Shown here: positions 16,188 to 25,143 of the stretch, piece by piece
Position numbering within the stretch: the first letter of the stretch is position 1
Layout of the letters: each line of letters begins with the position of its first letter
DNA from: Dyella sp. 2HG41-7
GTDB lineage: Bacteria; Pseudomonadota; Gammaproteobacteria; Xanthomonadales; Rhodanobacteraceae
Assembly: GCF_021390675.1 (NCBI RefSeq)
Contig: NZ_JAJEJV010000004.1
Location: 2,108,001-2,172,000 of the forward strand
Length of the DNA: 64,000 bases
Direction: 5' to 3'
The notes under the pieces: model-generated
What the model was told of the DNA's origin: nothing
Databases searched by the model: none
What the model saw: only the letters and a program-made list of their open reading frames with translations
Position numbers and translations under genes: made by a program

Positions 16188-19100
16188 ATGAGCGCCCTGC
16201 ATGACTTGCTCGACACCTACCGACATGCCGCCGTCACCGAGCGGGAAAAGGGCACCTACTTCGAGGAACTGATCTGCGCTTACCTGCGCCATGAGGCCAC
16301 CTACCAAGACCTCTATGAGCAGGTGTGGACCTATGCGGAGTGGGCGAGGGAACAGGGCATGGACGCGCGGGACACCGGCATTGACCTGGTGGCCAGGACT
16401 CGGGGAACCGGCGAGTTCCACGCCATCCAGTGCAAGTTCTACGCAGAGGACTACAAGGTCCAGAAGTCGGACATCGACAGCTTTTTCAATGCATCGAGCA
16501 AAAAGACCTTTGCCCATCGAATCATTGTCAGCACCACCAACAACTGGTCTGACCACGCCGAAGACGCCTTGGTCGATAAGCAGCCGCCCGTCAGCAAGAT
16601 TGACCTGTTCGCGCTCGAAAACAGCCAGATCGACTGGGCACGATTCAAAGCCCTCCACAAGGTCGAACTGAAACCCAAGAAGCGTCTGCTCGATCACCAG
16701 GACAGTGCGGTGCGTGCGGTGATGCAGGGCCTGGCCACCGCGGATCGCGGCAAGATGATCATGGCCTGTGGCACGGGCAAGACCTTCACGAGCCTGAAAA
16801 TTGCCGAGCGCATGGCCGGGCGGGGCAAACGCGTCCTGTTCCTGGTCCCCAGCTTGTCCCTGTTGTCCCAGACCCTCACGGAATGGACTCAGGAGAGCGA
16901 AACACCCCTTCACAGTTTCGCGGTGTGCTCCGACAGCGATGTGGGGAAGAAAAAGCGCCGCAAGGAAGACGACGAGGTCCAAACCTTCGTCCACGAACTG
17001 CGCTACCCGGCCACCACGGATGCCCGGCGCTTGGCTCAGGCCATGAAGGCTCGACATGACAACGAGCACATGAGCGTGGTGTTCAGCACCTACCACTCCA
17101 TCGACGTCATCCACGACGCGCAAGCGAACTTCGGGATGGCGGACTTCGACCTGATCATTTGCGACGAGGCGCACCGCACCACAGGCTTCACCTTCGCCGA
17201 TGACGACAATGAAAGTCATTTTGTGAAGGTGCACGATGCGGCCTTCATCAAGAGCGAGCGACGCCTCTACATGACCGCCACCCCGCGTATTTACGCGGAC
17301 AGCGCCAAAGCCACCGCCGAGCGGGACCATGTGGCCCTGTGCTCGATGGACGACGAGACGCTGTATGGCAAGCAGCTTTACCTGATCACCTTTTCCGAAG
17401 CGGTGAAACGCGAGTTGTTGGTGGACTACAAGGTCCTGGTGCTGGCCGTGGAAGAAAGCCACGTCAACCGTCGCCTGCAATCCTTGCTTGCCGGCGACGA
17501 CAACCACATCAAGGTGGATGACGCCGCCAAGATCATCGGTTGCTGGAAAGCCCTGGCCAAGCAGGGCTTGACCGAAGACCTTTTGGGCGATGACGCCCCC
17601 ATGCAGCGTGCGGTCGCTTTCTGCCAAGTGATTGAAATCGCCAAGGGGGCCAAAGCCCACAAGGTCAGCTCCAAGAACATCGCGGACATGTTCAAGGCGG
17701 TGGTGGACGCCTACCAGGAAGCCGAGGACATTGAGCCCGCTTCACGCCTGTCCTGTGAGGCCCGGCATGTGGATGGGGGCATGAATGCGGGCACCAAGGA
17801 GGAGAAACTCGACTGGCTCAAGGCCCAAGTGCCCGAGGGCACCTGTCGCGTGCTCTCCAACGTCCGCTGTCTCTCCGAGGGCGTGGACGTGCCCGCCCTG
17901 GATGCGGTGCTGTTCCTGACCCCCCGCAATTCGCAGGTGGATGTGGTCCAGTCCGTGGGGCGCGTGATGCGCAAAGCCCCGGGCAAAAAGCGTGGCTACG
18001 TCATCCTGCCTGTGGTGATTCCGGCTGGGGTGGAACCGCACGAGGCCCTGAACGACAACAAGACCTATGCCGTCGTGTGGCAAGTCTTGCAAGCCCTGCG
18101 ATCGCACGATGACCGCTTCGACGCCATGGTCAACAAGCTGGACCTGATTGGCCAAGACACGAAGAAGATGGAGGTCATCGCCATCAGCGACAAGGTGCAG
18201 CGCAAACCCGCGCATGCCAAAGCGGGAAAATCGAACCAGGCTGCCGGGCGGGGCCAGTTCGGAATTGGCGCCCCGCAACGCAATCATGGTGAGAAGCCCG
18301 ATCAGGGCCAGTTGGCATTTGAGATCGGGGAAATCGAGAAAGCTATCTACGCCAAGGTGGTGAAGAAGTGCGGCAATCGGCGCCACTGGGAAGAGTGGGC
18401 CAAGGACATTGCCAAAATTGCACGCACGCACATCGATCGCATCCACGCGATCATTGAAGATCCGAATCACGCCAACGAGCGGGCGGCCTTCGACGCATTT
18501 GCGGCTGAGTTGCGGGATGACCTCAACGACAACATCACCGACGACGAAATTGTGGAGATGCTGGCCCAGCATCTGATCACCAAACCCGTCTTCGACGCGT
18601 TGTTCGCGGATTACAGCTTCGCCCAACACAATCCGATGAGCCAGGCGATGCAGGGTGTGCTGGATGTCCTGCAGGAGCACCGGCTGGATAAGGAAGCCGA
18701 CACGCTCGAACTTTTCTACGAGAGTGTGCGCGAACGGGCTCGGGACATCGACAATGCGGCCGGCAAGCAGAAGATCGTCGTGGAGCTCTACGACAAATTC
18801 TTCGCCACCGCCTTTCCGAAACTCCGCGACAAGCTGGGCATCGTCTACACCCCGGTGCCGGTGGTGGACTTCATCATCCACAGCGTCGCGCATTTGTTGC
18901 AGACCGAATTTGGGCAGTCGCTTGGCGATAAGAATGTCCATATTCTCGATCCCTTCACCGGAACGGGAACGTTCATCACGCGACTCTTGCAAAGTGGCCT
19001 GATCGCCCCGGAACAACTCCCCTACAAATACAAGAATGAGATCCACGCCAATGAGCTCGTGCTGTTGGCCTACTACATCGCGGCCATCAACATCGAGGCG

Positions 19101-21086
19101 GTGTATCACGGCTTGGTGGGCGGCCACTACGAGCCCTTTGAGGGAATCTGCCTGACTGACACCTTCCAGATGTATGAGAAGGAGGATTTGGTCGATCAGA
19201 TCCTGGTGGACAACAGCAAGCGCCGAAAGCGCCAGAAGGGGCTGGACATTCGAGTCATCCTCGGCAACCCGCCCTATGCGGTTGGGCAAGAGGACGCGAA
19301 CGAAAACAACCAGAACGTGGACTACCCGTATCTGAACCATCGCATTGAAGCGACCTATGCGGCCCGCTCCAATGCAACGAACCTCAGAAACCTTTACGAC
19401 AGCTACATTCGGGCGATCCGATGGGCGAGTGATCGCATCGGGAATGCAGGGGTCATTGGGTTTGTGACCAACGGTGGATTTCTGGAGGCCGGCACGGCAG
19501 ACGGCATGCGTCGGTGCCTCGCGGAAGAGTTTTCGAGCCTCCACATTTTCAATCTCCGGGGCAACCAGCGGACCATCGGCGAAGTGTCGCGCCGGGAGGG
19601 CGGAAAGATTTTTGAGGGCGGCAGTCGCGCCCCCATCGCCATCTCGTTGCTGGTCAAGAATCCGGCCAAGTCGGAGCGGGGCGCCATCCACTATCACGAC
19701 ATTGGTGATTACCTGACGCGTGACGAAAAGCTGGAGCGAATTGCGGGGTTTCAAAGCATCGCGGGGATCCAGGAGTGGCAGACCATCCAACCCGACGCCC
19801 ATGGCGATTGGCTCCGTCAGCGGGACGCTGGCTTCGAGCAGTTCATCTCGATGGGGGACAAGAAGGGTGGTGGCGATCGCCTGTTTGAAAACTTCTCCCA
19901 GGGTGTGACCACCGCCCGGGATGCGTGGTGCTACAACTCAAGCAAGGCCACACTGACCCGGAACATGCAGAGCTTCATCGAGTTCTACGACGAACAAGTG
20001 ACTCATTTTGAGAACGCCTGCGCGGGCCTGGGTCGCAAGGAGCGCGAAGAGCGTCTTGAACACCTGATTGAGACGGACCGAACCAAGATCAGTTGGACGC
20101 GAGGCCTGAAAAAGGAGCTGATCAAGGGCAAGCGGTTTGAGTTTTCGGATGAGGCCTTGGTGAAGAGCGTGTATCGACCCTTCGCCAAGCGCTGGCTGTA
20201 TTTCGACCGCAGGTTCAATGAGTATGTCTATCAGTTGCCGCGCCTGTTTCCCCATGCGGAGGCCGAAAACAAGGTCATCATGGTGAAGCAACGCTGGAAT
20301 GGCGTGGGGCAGTTTGCCTTGATGGTGGATGCGATCCCCGAGTTCCAGACGGACGGGGGAACCCAGTGCTTCCCGCTCTATCTCTACGGGAAAAGCGAGG
20401 AGACAGAGGGCGAGGAGGGCCTCTTCACGGCGGGGCAAGACGCCCCGGCGGAGGTGCGACAAGACGCCATCACGGACGCAGGATTGGCCCATTTCCAGGC
20501 GGCCTATCCTGGTGAGGCCATCACCAAGGAAGACATCTTCTATTACGTCTACGGGCTGCTCCATGCCCCGGACTATCAGGAACGGTTCGCGGACAACCTG
20601 GCCAAGGAGTTGCCGCGCGTGCCCTGCGTCAAGGCGATCGCCGATTTCCGGTTCATCGTCCAGGCGGGTCGCGGCTTGGCGGAGCTGCATCTGAACTACG
20701 AAAATGTCCAACTCTTTCCGGCGAAGATCGAGGCCGTCGGCGGCAAGTTGAAGGATGAGGACTATCGCGTTGAAAAAATGAAGATCCCGAAGAAGGGTAA
20801 GGGGAAGGACCTGACCACCTTGGTCTACAACACCAAGATCACGGTGACCGGCATTCCTTCGGAAGCCTATGACTACGTGGTCAACGGCAAGCCGGCGCTG
20901 CAATGGGTGATCGAACAGCAATGCGTCGATCCCGATAAGCCCACCGGCATCGTCAATGACGCCAACGACTGGGCCGAGGAGACCATGGACAATCCGCGCT
21001 ATCCGCTGGACCTGTTCCTCAGGATGGTCACCGTGAGCATGGAGTCCATGAAGATCGTGCGCTCCCTTCCTAACTTGGATATTTGA
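16188..21086 (+). CDS. Type ISP (single-polypeptide) restriction-modification enzyme
   Basis: 1632 aa. One chain combines an N-terminal Mrr-like nuclease (Asp66 in GIDLVAR and the Q-x-K at 81-83), an SF2 helicase/translocase (Walker A ACGTGKTF near 193-200, DEAH at 326-329, ATPRIY, and GRVMRKAPGKKRG), and an N6-adenine methyltransferase (DPFTGTGTF near 920 and NPPY near 1026). A C-terminal target-recognition region follows. Order and length match LlaGI/LlaBIII-type enzymes, which methylate one strand of an asymmetric site and cut after converging translocation. ATG at 16170 or TTG at 16167 are alternative starts. An Abi_C/HEPN-like gene follows after eight bases. Confidence 0.9.
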   Translation: MSALHDLLDTYRHAAVTEREKGTYFEELICAYLRHEATYQDLYEQVWTYAEWAREQGMDARDTGIDLVARTRGTGEFHAIQCKFYAEDYKVQKSDIDSFFNASSKKTFAHRIIVSTTNNWSDHAEDALVDKQPPVSKIDLFALENSQIDWARFKALHKVELKPKKRLLDHQDSAVRAVMQGLATADRGKMIMACGTGKTFTSLKIAERMAGRGKRVLFLVPSLSLLSQTLTEWTQESETPLHSFAVCSDSDVGKKKRRKEDDEVQTFVHELRYPATTDARRLAQAMKARHDNEHMSVVFSTYHSIDVIHDAQANFGMADFDLIICDEAHRTTGFTFADDDNESHFVKVHDAAFIKSERRLYMTATPRIYADSAKATAERDHVALCSMDDETLYGKQLYLITFSEAVKRELLVDYKVLVLAVEESHVNRRLQSLLAGDDNHIKVDDAAKIIGCWKALAKQGLTEDLLGDDAPMQRAVAFCQVIEIAKGAKAHKVSSKNIADMFKAVVDAYQEAEDIEPASRLSCEARHVDGGMNAGTKEEKLDWLKAQVPEGTCRVLSNVRCLSEGVDVPALDAVLFLTPRNSQVDVVQSVGRVMRKAPGKKRGYVILPVVIPAGVEPHEALNDNKTYAVVWQVLQALRSHDDRFDAMVNKLDLIGQDTKKMEVIAISDKVQRKPAHAKAGKSNQAAGRGQFGIGAPQRNHGEKPDQGQLAFEIGEIEKAIYAKVVKKCGNRRHWEEWAKDIAKIARTHIDRIHAIIEDPNHANERAAFDAFAAELRDDLNDNITDDEIVEMLAQHLITKPVFDALFADYSFAQHNPMSQAMQGVLDVLQEHRLDKEADTLELFYESVRERARDIDNAAGKQKIVVELYDKFFATAFPKLRDKLGIVYTPVPVVDFIIHSVAHLLQTEFGQSLGDKNVHILDPFTGTGTFITRLLQSGLIAPEQLPYKYKNEIHANELVLLAYYIAAINIEAVYHGLVGGHYEPFEGICLTDTFQMYEKEDLVDQILVDNSKRRKRQKGLDIRVILGNPPYAVGQEDANENNQNVDYPYLNHRIEATYAARSNATNLRNLYDSYIRAIRWASDRIGNAGVIGFVTNGGFLEAGTADGMRRCLAEEFSSLHIFNLRGNQRTIGEVSRREGGKIFEGGSRAPIAISLLVKNPAKSERGAIHYHDIGDYLTRDEKLERIAGFQSIAGIQEWQTIQPDAHGDWLRQRDAGFEQFISMGDKKGGGDRLFENFSQGVTTARDAWCYNSSKATLTRNMQSFIEFYDEQVTHFENACAGLGRKEREERLEHLIETDRTKISWTRGLKKELIKGKRFEFSDEALVKSVYRPFAKRWLYFDRRFNEYVYQLPRLFPHAEAENKVIMVKQRWNGVGQFALMVDAIPEFQTDGGTQCFPLYLYGKSEETEGEEGLFTAGQDAPAEVRQDAITDAGLAHFQAAYPGEAITKEDIFYYVYGLLHAPDYQERFADNLAKELPRVPCVKAIADFRFIVQAGRGLAELHLNYENVQLFPAKIEAVGGKLKDEDYRVEKMKIPKKGKGKDLTTLVYNTKITVTGIPSEAYDYVVNGKPALQWVIEQQCVDPDKPTGIVNDANDWAEETMDNPRYPLDLFLRMVTVSMESMKIVRSLPNLDI

Positions 21087-21094
21087 AGGCGTCC

Positions 21095-21901
21095 ATGTCT
21101 GACTTGACCCCCAAAGAGCGGCGAGCGTTGGAGGCATTTCTGGGCATGGGCTCCGGCTATGTGCTGAATTTCAGTGATCGGACCTATGCGCGGTTTTTTG
21201 CCGAAGAAGTGGATCGTGACATCGACGATCCACGCTTCCGAATCCAGAGCGGTTCCAAAGCGTGGCGCATGCGCGCCTTTTGGGATCAGGAGGACAACTG
21301 GGTCGTGGCCAAGTGTCTCACGGCGCTCCTCGATTTGGCCCGAGAGGATGGGTGGCCAGCGATCACCGACGAAAAGCTGGTGGCCGGCTACCAGGCGGTG
21401 CTCACCCGCATTTCCGCCGGTCAGCCCGTCGCGGACCTGGCCGCCATTGCCGCCGAACCCGATGACCGGGATTTTGAAGCCGTGGCGAAGGCTGCACGCG
21501 AAGCCATCGAGAAGAACCAGCCCGAAGCCGGCCTCGATCGCCTGCACACCTTCGTCGTGAAATTCTTCCGGAAGCTTTGCGATGACCACGACTTGAAGTT
21601 GGATCGCAACGTGCCGTTGAACGGCTTGGTCGGCGCTTACGTGAAGGTGCTGAAAGAGCAGAACAAGATCGGCTCCGACATGGCCGAGCGCATCCTGAAA
21701 TCGAGCATCGCGCACTTCGAGGCCTTCAACCACGTGCGGAACAACCACTCCATGGCGCACGACAACACCATTCTGGGCTACGACGAGGCCTTGCTGATTT
21801 ACAGCCACGTGGCCAGCACCGTGCGTTTCATCAAAGCCTTGGAGGCACGTTGGCCAAGGGGGCCGGACCCCGTTTCTCCGGCGAACTTGACGCGCTTCTG
21901 A
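21095..21901 (+). CDS. Abortive-infection (Abi_C-like) HEPN-type protein
   Basis: 268 aa. The C-terminal part (about residues 200-255) carries VRNNHSMAHDN, that is Arg215-x6-His222, in the context typical of Abi_C domains and of HEPN ribonuclease motifs (R-x4-6-H). The N-terminal half is helical without a recognised motif (LTPKERRALEAFLGMGSG). Only eight bases separate it from the type ISP gene, with AAGG before the ATG, so the two are probably cotranscribed. A back-up RNase acting when restriction fails is a plausible role, by analogy with RloC/PrrC-type partnerships. Confidence 0.72.
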   Translation: MSDLTPKERRALEAFLGMGSGYVLNFSDRTYARFFAEEVDRDIDDPRFRIQSGSKAWRMRAFWDQEDNWVVAKCLTALLDLAREDGWPAITDEKLVAGYQAVLTRISAGQPVADLAAIAAEPDDRDFEAVAKAAREAIEKNQPEAGLDRLHTFVVKFFRKLCDDHDLKLDRNVPLNGLVGAYVKVLKEQNKIGSDMAERILKSSIAHFEAFNHVRNNHSMAHDNTILGYDEALLIYSHVASTVRFIKALEARWPRGPDPVSPANLTRF

Positions 21902-21995
21902 TGGCTTGCCGGACCAATCTCAACCTCTGAGAGTTGACGCACGTAGCCTTGCGTTGAACGGCGCCCACAGGGGGCGCCGCCATCAGGAGCTCGAC

Positions 21996-22085
21996 ATGTT
22001 CAAGGTTATCGGTGCCGTTGTGGTGTATGGATTTGCGTTGCTGGGTCTGGCCAAATATCTGGAAAGCACTCATTCGAACGTGTGA
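21996..22085 (+). CDS. 29-aa single-pass membrane mini-protein
   Basis: A 30-codon frame (MFKVIGAVVVYGFALLGLAK, then YLESTHSNV) encodes one transmembrane helix with a polar tail. It has a strong Shine-Dalgarno AGGAG seven bases before the ATG. A GC-rich hairpin (GGCGCC..., about 21960-21980) precedes it. Size and hydrophobicity are like type I toxins or small regulatory membrane peptides. It sits between the HEPN-like gene and an orphan gene in the defence island. Confidence 0.5.
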   Translation: MFKVIGAVVVYGFALLGLAKYLESTHSNV

Positions 22086-22118
22086 TGGGGCGTGTTGAAA
22101 ACAGGGGAATGCAGGCAG

Positions 22119-22958
22119 ATGGAACAGTTGAGCTTGTTGATCACGGTTGTCCCCGACGCCGTGGTTGAAGTTGAAAAGCAGATGGGGACACCAAAGAACG
22201 AAAGCGAAGAAGCTCCCTTCCTGCAAAAGGTTCAAAGCCTCGCAGTGGACTACGCCAAGTTCTCTTGGCAAATGAGCGTTTTTGGTCTAGGAGGGCTGGC
22301 CATTCGTTCCATCATGGAGGCACGCAGGCGTGCAAAATCCGAAGGACTGGATGTGCAGATGGTGGGTTCCGGCGTGGCCAAGGATCTGCTGTTCCCGCCT
22401 GGTCATCCGCGGGCGAAAGTCGTCTACATGCAGCATCCCGCCAATCAACGCTTGTATTACCCGGTGGCGTCCTTTCACAGGCATGTGTTTGAACACAAGT
22501 TCAGTGAAGCCCTCCTGCTTCTGGGCGCGCTCGGCGCGAACACCATCAATGTTCAGCACGTGAAGGGGTGGTCACGAGAGTTTGCCGGCGAGTTGTCCGT
22601 TCCCATTCCACCCAGTGCGGGCACGGGGCAAGCGGGGGGCTCGGTCGGCACACAAGCACGCACCGGTGAAAACCTGCTGTTCCATGCCTCACTTCGCGGA
22701 AGCAACGCGGCGGCCATGATCGACAATCCAGTGTGGTTTCCCCATGAGCCGACTTGGCAAGCCGTGGCCAAGTTGAGATTGGACCATGGCTTGGATGTGT
22801 TTTCGCTCACCGTGAACTACGAGGACGACTTTCAGGTCAACGCCCACCTGACCGCCGCCATCGAAGGGGCTGGCTTTCAGGTAGGGGGCAAGTTCGAAAA
22901 CCACCAGTCCACGGTGTGGACCATGAGCGGCGAGTTCGGCGCGCGGCGCAAGGATTGA
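22119..22958 (+). CDS. Orphan protein in defence island, unknown function
   Basis: 279 aa, no signal peptide. It has a helical N-terminal third with GLGGLAIRSIMEARRRA near residue 55, a central segment of alternating polar and hydrophobic residues (GANTINVQHVKGWSREFAG near 150), a Gly/Ser-rich loop near 175-190, and a beta-rich C-terminus ending TVWTMSGEF. I do not recognise the family. Position between restriction and SRAP genes suggests an effector or DNA-stress role. GTG at 22092 is an alternative start. Confidence 0.6.
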   Translation: MEQLSLLITVVPDAVVEVEKQMGTPKNESEEAPFLQKVQSLAVDYAKFSWQMSVFGLGGLAIRSIMEARRRAKSEGLDVQMVGSGVAKDLLFPPGHPRAKVVYMQHPANQRLYYPVASFHRHVFEHKFSEALLLLGALGANTINVQHVKGWSREFAGELSVPIPPSAGTGQAGGSVGTQARTGENLLFHASLRGSNAAAMIDNPVWFPHEPTWQAVAKLRLDHGLDVFSLTVNYEDDFQVNAHLTAAIEGAGFQVGGKFENHQSTVWTMSGEFGARRKD

Positions 22959-22992
22959 ACCCGGGCGGTGCGGTGGCCGATGGCCGCCTGGG

Positions 22993-24012
22993 TCATGACG
23001 ACCCGGGTGGCGGCTCTTCACCCTCTGCATCAAATCCCTTCTGCACAATCTGGTGCTGGTAGAACGCACCAATCGGGTCTTCCAAGATCGCATATTGCGC
23101 CCCGAGGTTCTTGGGATCGGGATCCAGCCACGCGTCCAGGTTCTTCGGCTTCAACGGGATCACACACCGGTTGTGGCCGGCCGCCAAGACCTCCGGGGGC
23201 GGTTCGCGGGTCACCGCAGCGAAGGTGAAATAACCCCCTTCGTCGCCTTCCGGCTCGACATACCGATACAGGCACGCCAGCAGCATCTCTTGCTCGGGTT
23301 CCGGGCTGAAAACAATCTCAATGTTTTGCTCTTTCTCGCCCGGCGCCAGCGCACGTTGCTGGTTGTCGTGAAGCAAGACGGACTCATAGAACCGCCGCGC
23401 CACGACCACCGCATGGAAGTGCCCGAAGATCCCGCGCCACGCGGTTTTCAGTGAATCCATTCGCGCGTTATACGTGCCAGGTTTCAGGCGTTCGTCCTTT
23501 TCCGTCCACCCCACCAACCGGCATCGGTAGCGCGCCGGCACGATCCGGCGTTCCCCCGTGGCGGGATCGCGGATCAGGATGGGGCAATAGTGCCCCGGCC
23601 AGATCCGGGTGAACCCATCGTGTTGCGCCGCTGCCTCATGCGCCTGCGCCATGCGCGCATTCGCCTCATCAATCTTCTTCTGAGCGATCCGCGCCTCGTT
23701 CTCCGCCGTTTTCGTGGGCATCTTGGCCAGTTTTTGCTGGGCCTTGATCAGGCGCTCGGTTTGCTCCACCACAATTTCTTCGTAGTGCAAAATCACATCA
23801 CGATAGGCCTGGACCACCGCGGCCTTGACGTCCTGTTCGTCCTGGCCCACGGCCTGGTCGAAGGCATCACGCACGGCCTTGGGCACCAGCTTCGTGAACG
23901 TGCCTTTTTTGCCCTGGTGGAAAAACAGATCGACAAAGGCTTTCAGATCCAGCGTGCCGCCGTAGCGTTGGTATTTGCGAAAATCCGAATAAACCTCAGC
24001 GGAATAGCACAT
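22993..24012 (-). CDS. Large SRAP (YedK/HMCES-type) abasic-site-crosslinking protein
   Basis: 339 aa. SRAP proteins use Cys2 to form a covalent bond with abasic sites in single-stranded DNA. Cys2 is present, with the conserved Asn in YNAR (Asn182), Glu in FYES (Glu210) and His in AGHNRC (His280). E. coli YedK is about 220 aa; this protein has about 110 extra residues between Cys2 and the NAR motif, including a coiled coil (about 75-125). The homologue at 49456-50448 shares the insertion. It is transcribed away from the next gene. It likely protects transferred or damaged ssDNA; that use is inference. Confidence 0.88.
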   Translation of the reverse strand: MCYSAEVYSDFRKYQRYGGTLDLKAFVDLFFHQGKKGTFTKLVPKAVRDAFDQAVGQDEQDVKAAVVQAYRDVILHYEEIVVEQTERLIKAQQKLAKMPTKTAENEARIAQKKIDEANARMAQAHEAAAQHDGFTRIWPGHYCPILIRDPATGERRIVPARYRCRLVGWTEKDERLKPGTYNARMDSLKTAWRGIFGHFHAVVVARRFYESVLLHDNQQRALAPGEKEQNIEIVFSPEPEQEMLLACLYRYVEPEGDEGGYFTFAAVTREPPPEVLAAGHNRCVIPLKPKNLDAWLDPDPKNLGAQYAILEDPIGAFYQHQIVQKGFDAEGEEPPPGSS

Positions 24013-24087
24013 GGGAGCTTGGGCAGAGGATGGGGTTGGAATTAGCCTACACCGACCGATCTCAGGTTCCGCGACGGAGGGTGGGGC

Positions 24088-24432
24088 ATGTTGACGAACG
24101 AACAGTCGGACCGCGTGGGAAGACTGGATGCGACGGATCCGGCGGCCAAGCTCATCAAGACAGCGTTGCTGCTGGCCATGGACACGAACAGCTATTCACC
24201 CCTATTGACCCCGGAGGTCCAGGCGGCGGTGAGGGACGCGGCCAAAAATGCGAAACAGGCTCAGCAAAACGATCCCGAGTCCGAGGGACTCCTTGACCTG
24301 ATCGCCAAGGGGCAGGAGCCAAGGACAGTGAAATTGGACGATCTGATTTGGGTGATGGAACTGGCCCAGAAAGCCACCTTGGCAAACTCCCAGCCGCCTG
24401 CGGAGTCCGAACCGGACAGGAAATGGCTGTGA
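24088..24432 (+). CDS. Hypothetical protein
   Basis: 114 aa, soluble, mostly helical, acidic. It has GGAGGGTGGGG upstream of the ATG. It lies upstream of the palindrome that precedes the UmuD-like gene, divergent from the SRAP gene. No motif is recognised. Confidence 0.55.
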   Translation: MLTNEQSDRVGRLDATDPAAKLIKTALLLAMDTNSYSPLLTPEVQAAVRDAAKNAKQAQQNDPESEGLLDLIAKGQEPRTVKLDDLIWVMELAQKATLANSQPPAESEPDRKWL

Positions 24433-24462
24433 GGTCTCTCAGCTCCTGAGACCGGCCCGGTG

Positions 24463-24496
24463 GTAAACTTGAATTCTGCACAAAATTCAAGTTTAC
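24463..24496. promoter_or_regulatory. Perfect 13-bp inverted repeat overlapping the umuD-like start region
   Basis: GTAAACTTGAATT, eight-base spacer, AATTCAAGTTTAC. The right arm ends four bases before the ATG at 24501, leaving no room for a Shine-Dalgarno sequence. A TTGAAT/17/TTTACG pair inside the repeat could be the promoter. The arrangement fits an operator for the extended UmuD protein and a leaderless mRNA; both are inference. Confidence 0.55.
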
Positions 24497-24500
24497 GCCC

Positions 24501-25088
24501 ATGCCTCCCTCCCAACACGGCGGTGCCCGCCCCGGCGCAGGCCGCAAACCCGGCGGTCCCTTTGGCGAGCAAACCCAGCAAATCCGGGTCCCGCTCTCTC
24601 AGGTTGAGACCGTCGTGGCGTTCCTCGACGCTTACCGGCAGGACACCACGGCGGAGCATCCTCAGCCGGTCGCCATCGCGCCTGATCTGAACCTGGTGGC
24701 GTTTGTCAGCCGGGTGCCGTGTGGGTTTCCGAGCCCTGCCCAGGATTACGAAGAGCACCTGGATCTTGGGGCTGAGATGGTCATTCCCGGGCATGAGGCG
24801 AGCACCTTTATCTTGCAGGTGCGGGGCTGGTCCATGCATGGCGCCGGAATCTTCGATGGCGACCGTGTGGTGGTGGATCGGGCGCTCCATCCCATTCGGG
24901 GCGATGTCGTGGTGGCGATCGTGAATAACGATTTGACGATCAAGACTCTGGGTGAGGAGGACGGTAAACCCGTCCTCATCCCCGAGAACAGCCACTTTCC
25001 CAAAATTACGTTCGATGAAGGCGATGAACTCGTGGTCTGGGGTGTCGTGACCCACTGCCTGAAATCCTTCAAACGCGGACGACGATGA
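24501..25088 (+). CDS. UmuD-like SOS protein with 50-residue N-terminal extension
   Basis: 195 aa. The self-cleavage core is intact: Cys74-Gly75 cleavage site in PCGFPSPAQDY, catalytic Ser111 (GWSMHGAG) and Lys148 (LTIKTL). Spacing equals that of E. coli UmuD (C24-G25, S60, K97) after adding exactly 50 residues. The extension starts with a basic GGARPGAGRKPG and resembles a DNA-binding arm. Acinetobacter UmuDAb also has an extended N-terminus and acts as a repressor, so a cleavable repressor role is plausible here. It begins the UmuD-X-UmuC cluster; a perfect palindrome covers its promoter region. Confidence 0.88.
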   Translation: MPPSQHGGARPGAGRKPGGPFGEQTQQIRVPLSQVETVVAFLDAYRQDTTAEHPQPVAIAPDLNLVAFVSRVPCGFPSPAQDYEEHLDLGAEMVIPGHEASTFILQVRGWSMHGAGIFDGDRVVVDRALHPIRGDVVVAIVNNDLTIKTLGEEDGKPVLIPENSHFPKITFDEGDELVVWGVVTHCLKSFKRGRR

Positions 25089-25143
25089 CACGCGTTTTTG
25101 GCGGGCATAAATAAGTGGGTCATACAACCAAAAGGAACATCCC

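Noticed and set aside
16071-19802. Long minus-strand frames (529 and 686 codons) opposite the type ISP gene
   Set aside because: Both lie fully inside a gene with well-ordered nuclease, helicase and methyltransferase motifs; codon-phase artefacts.
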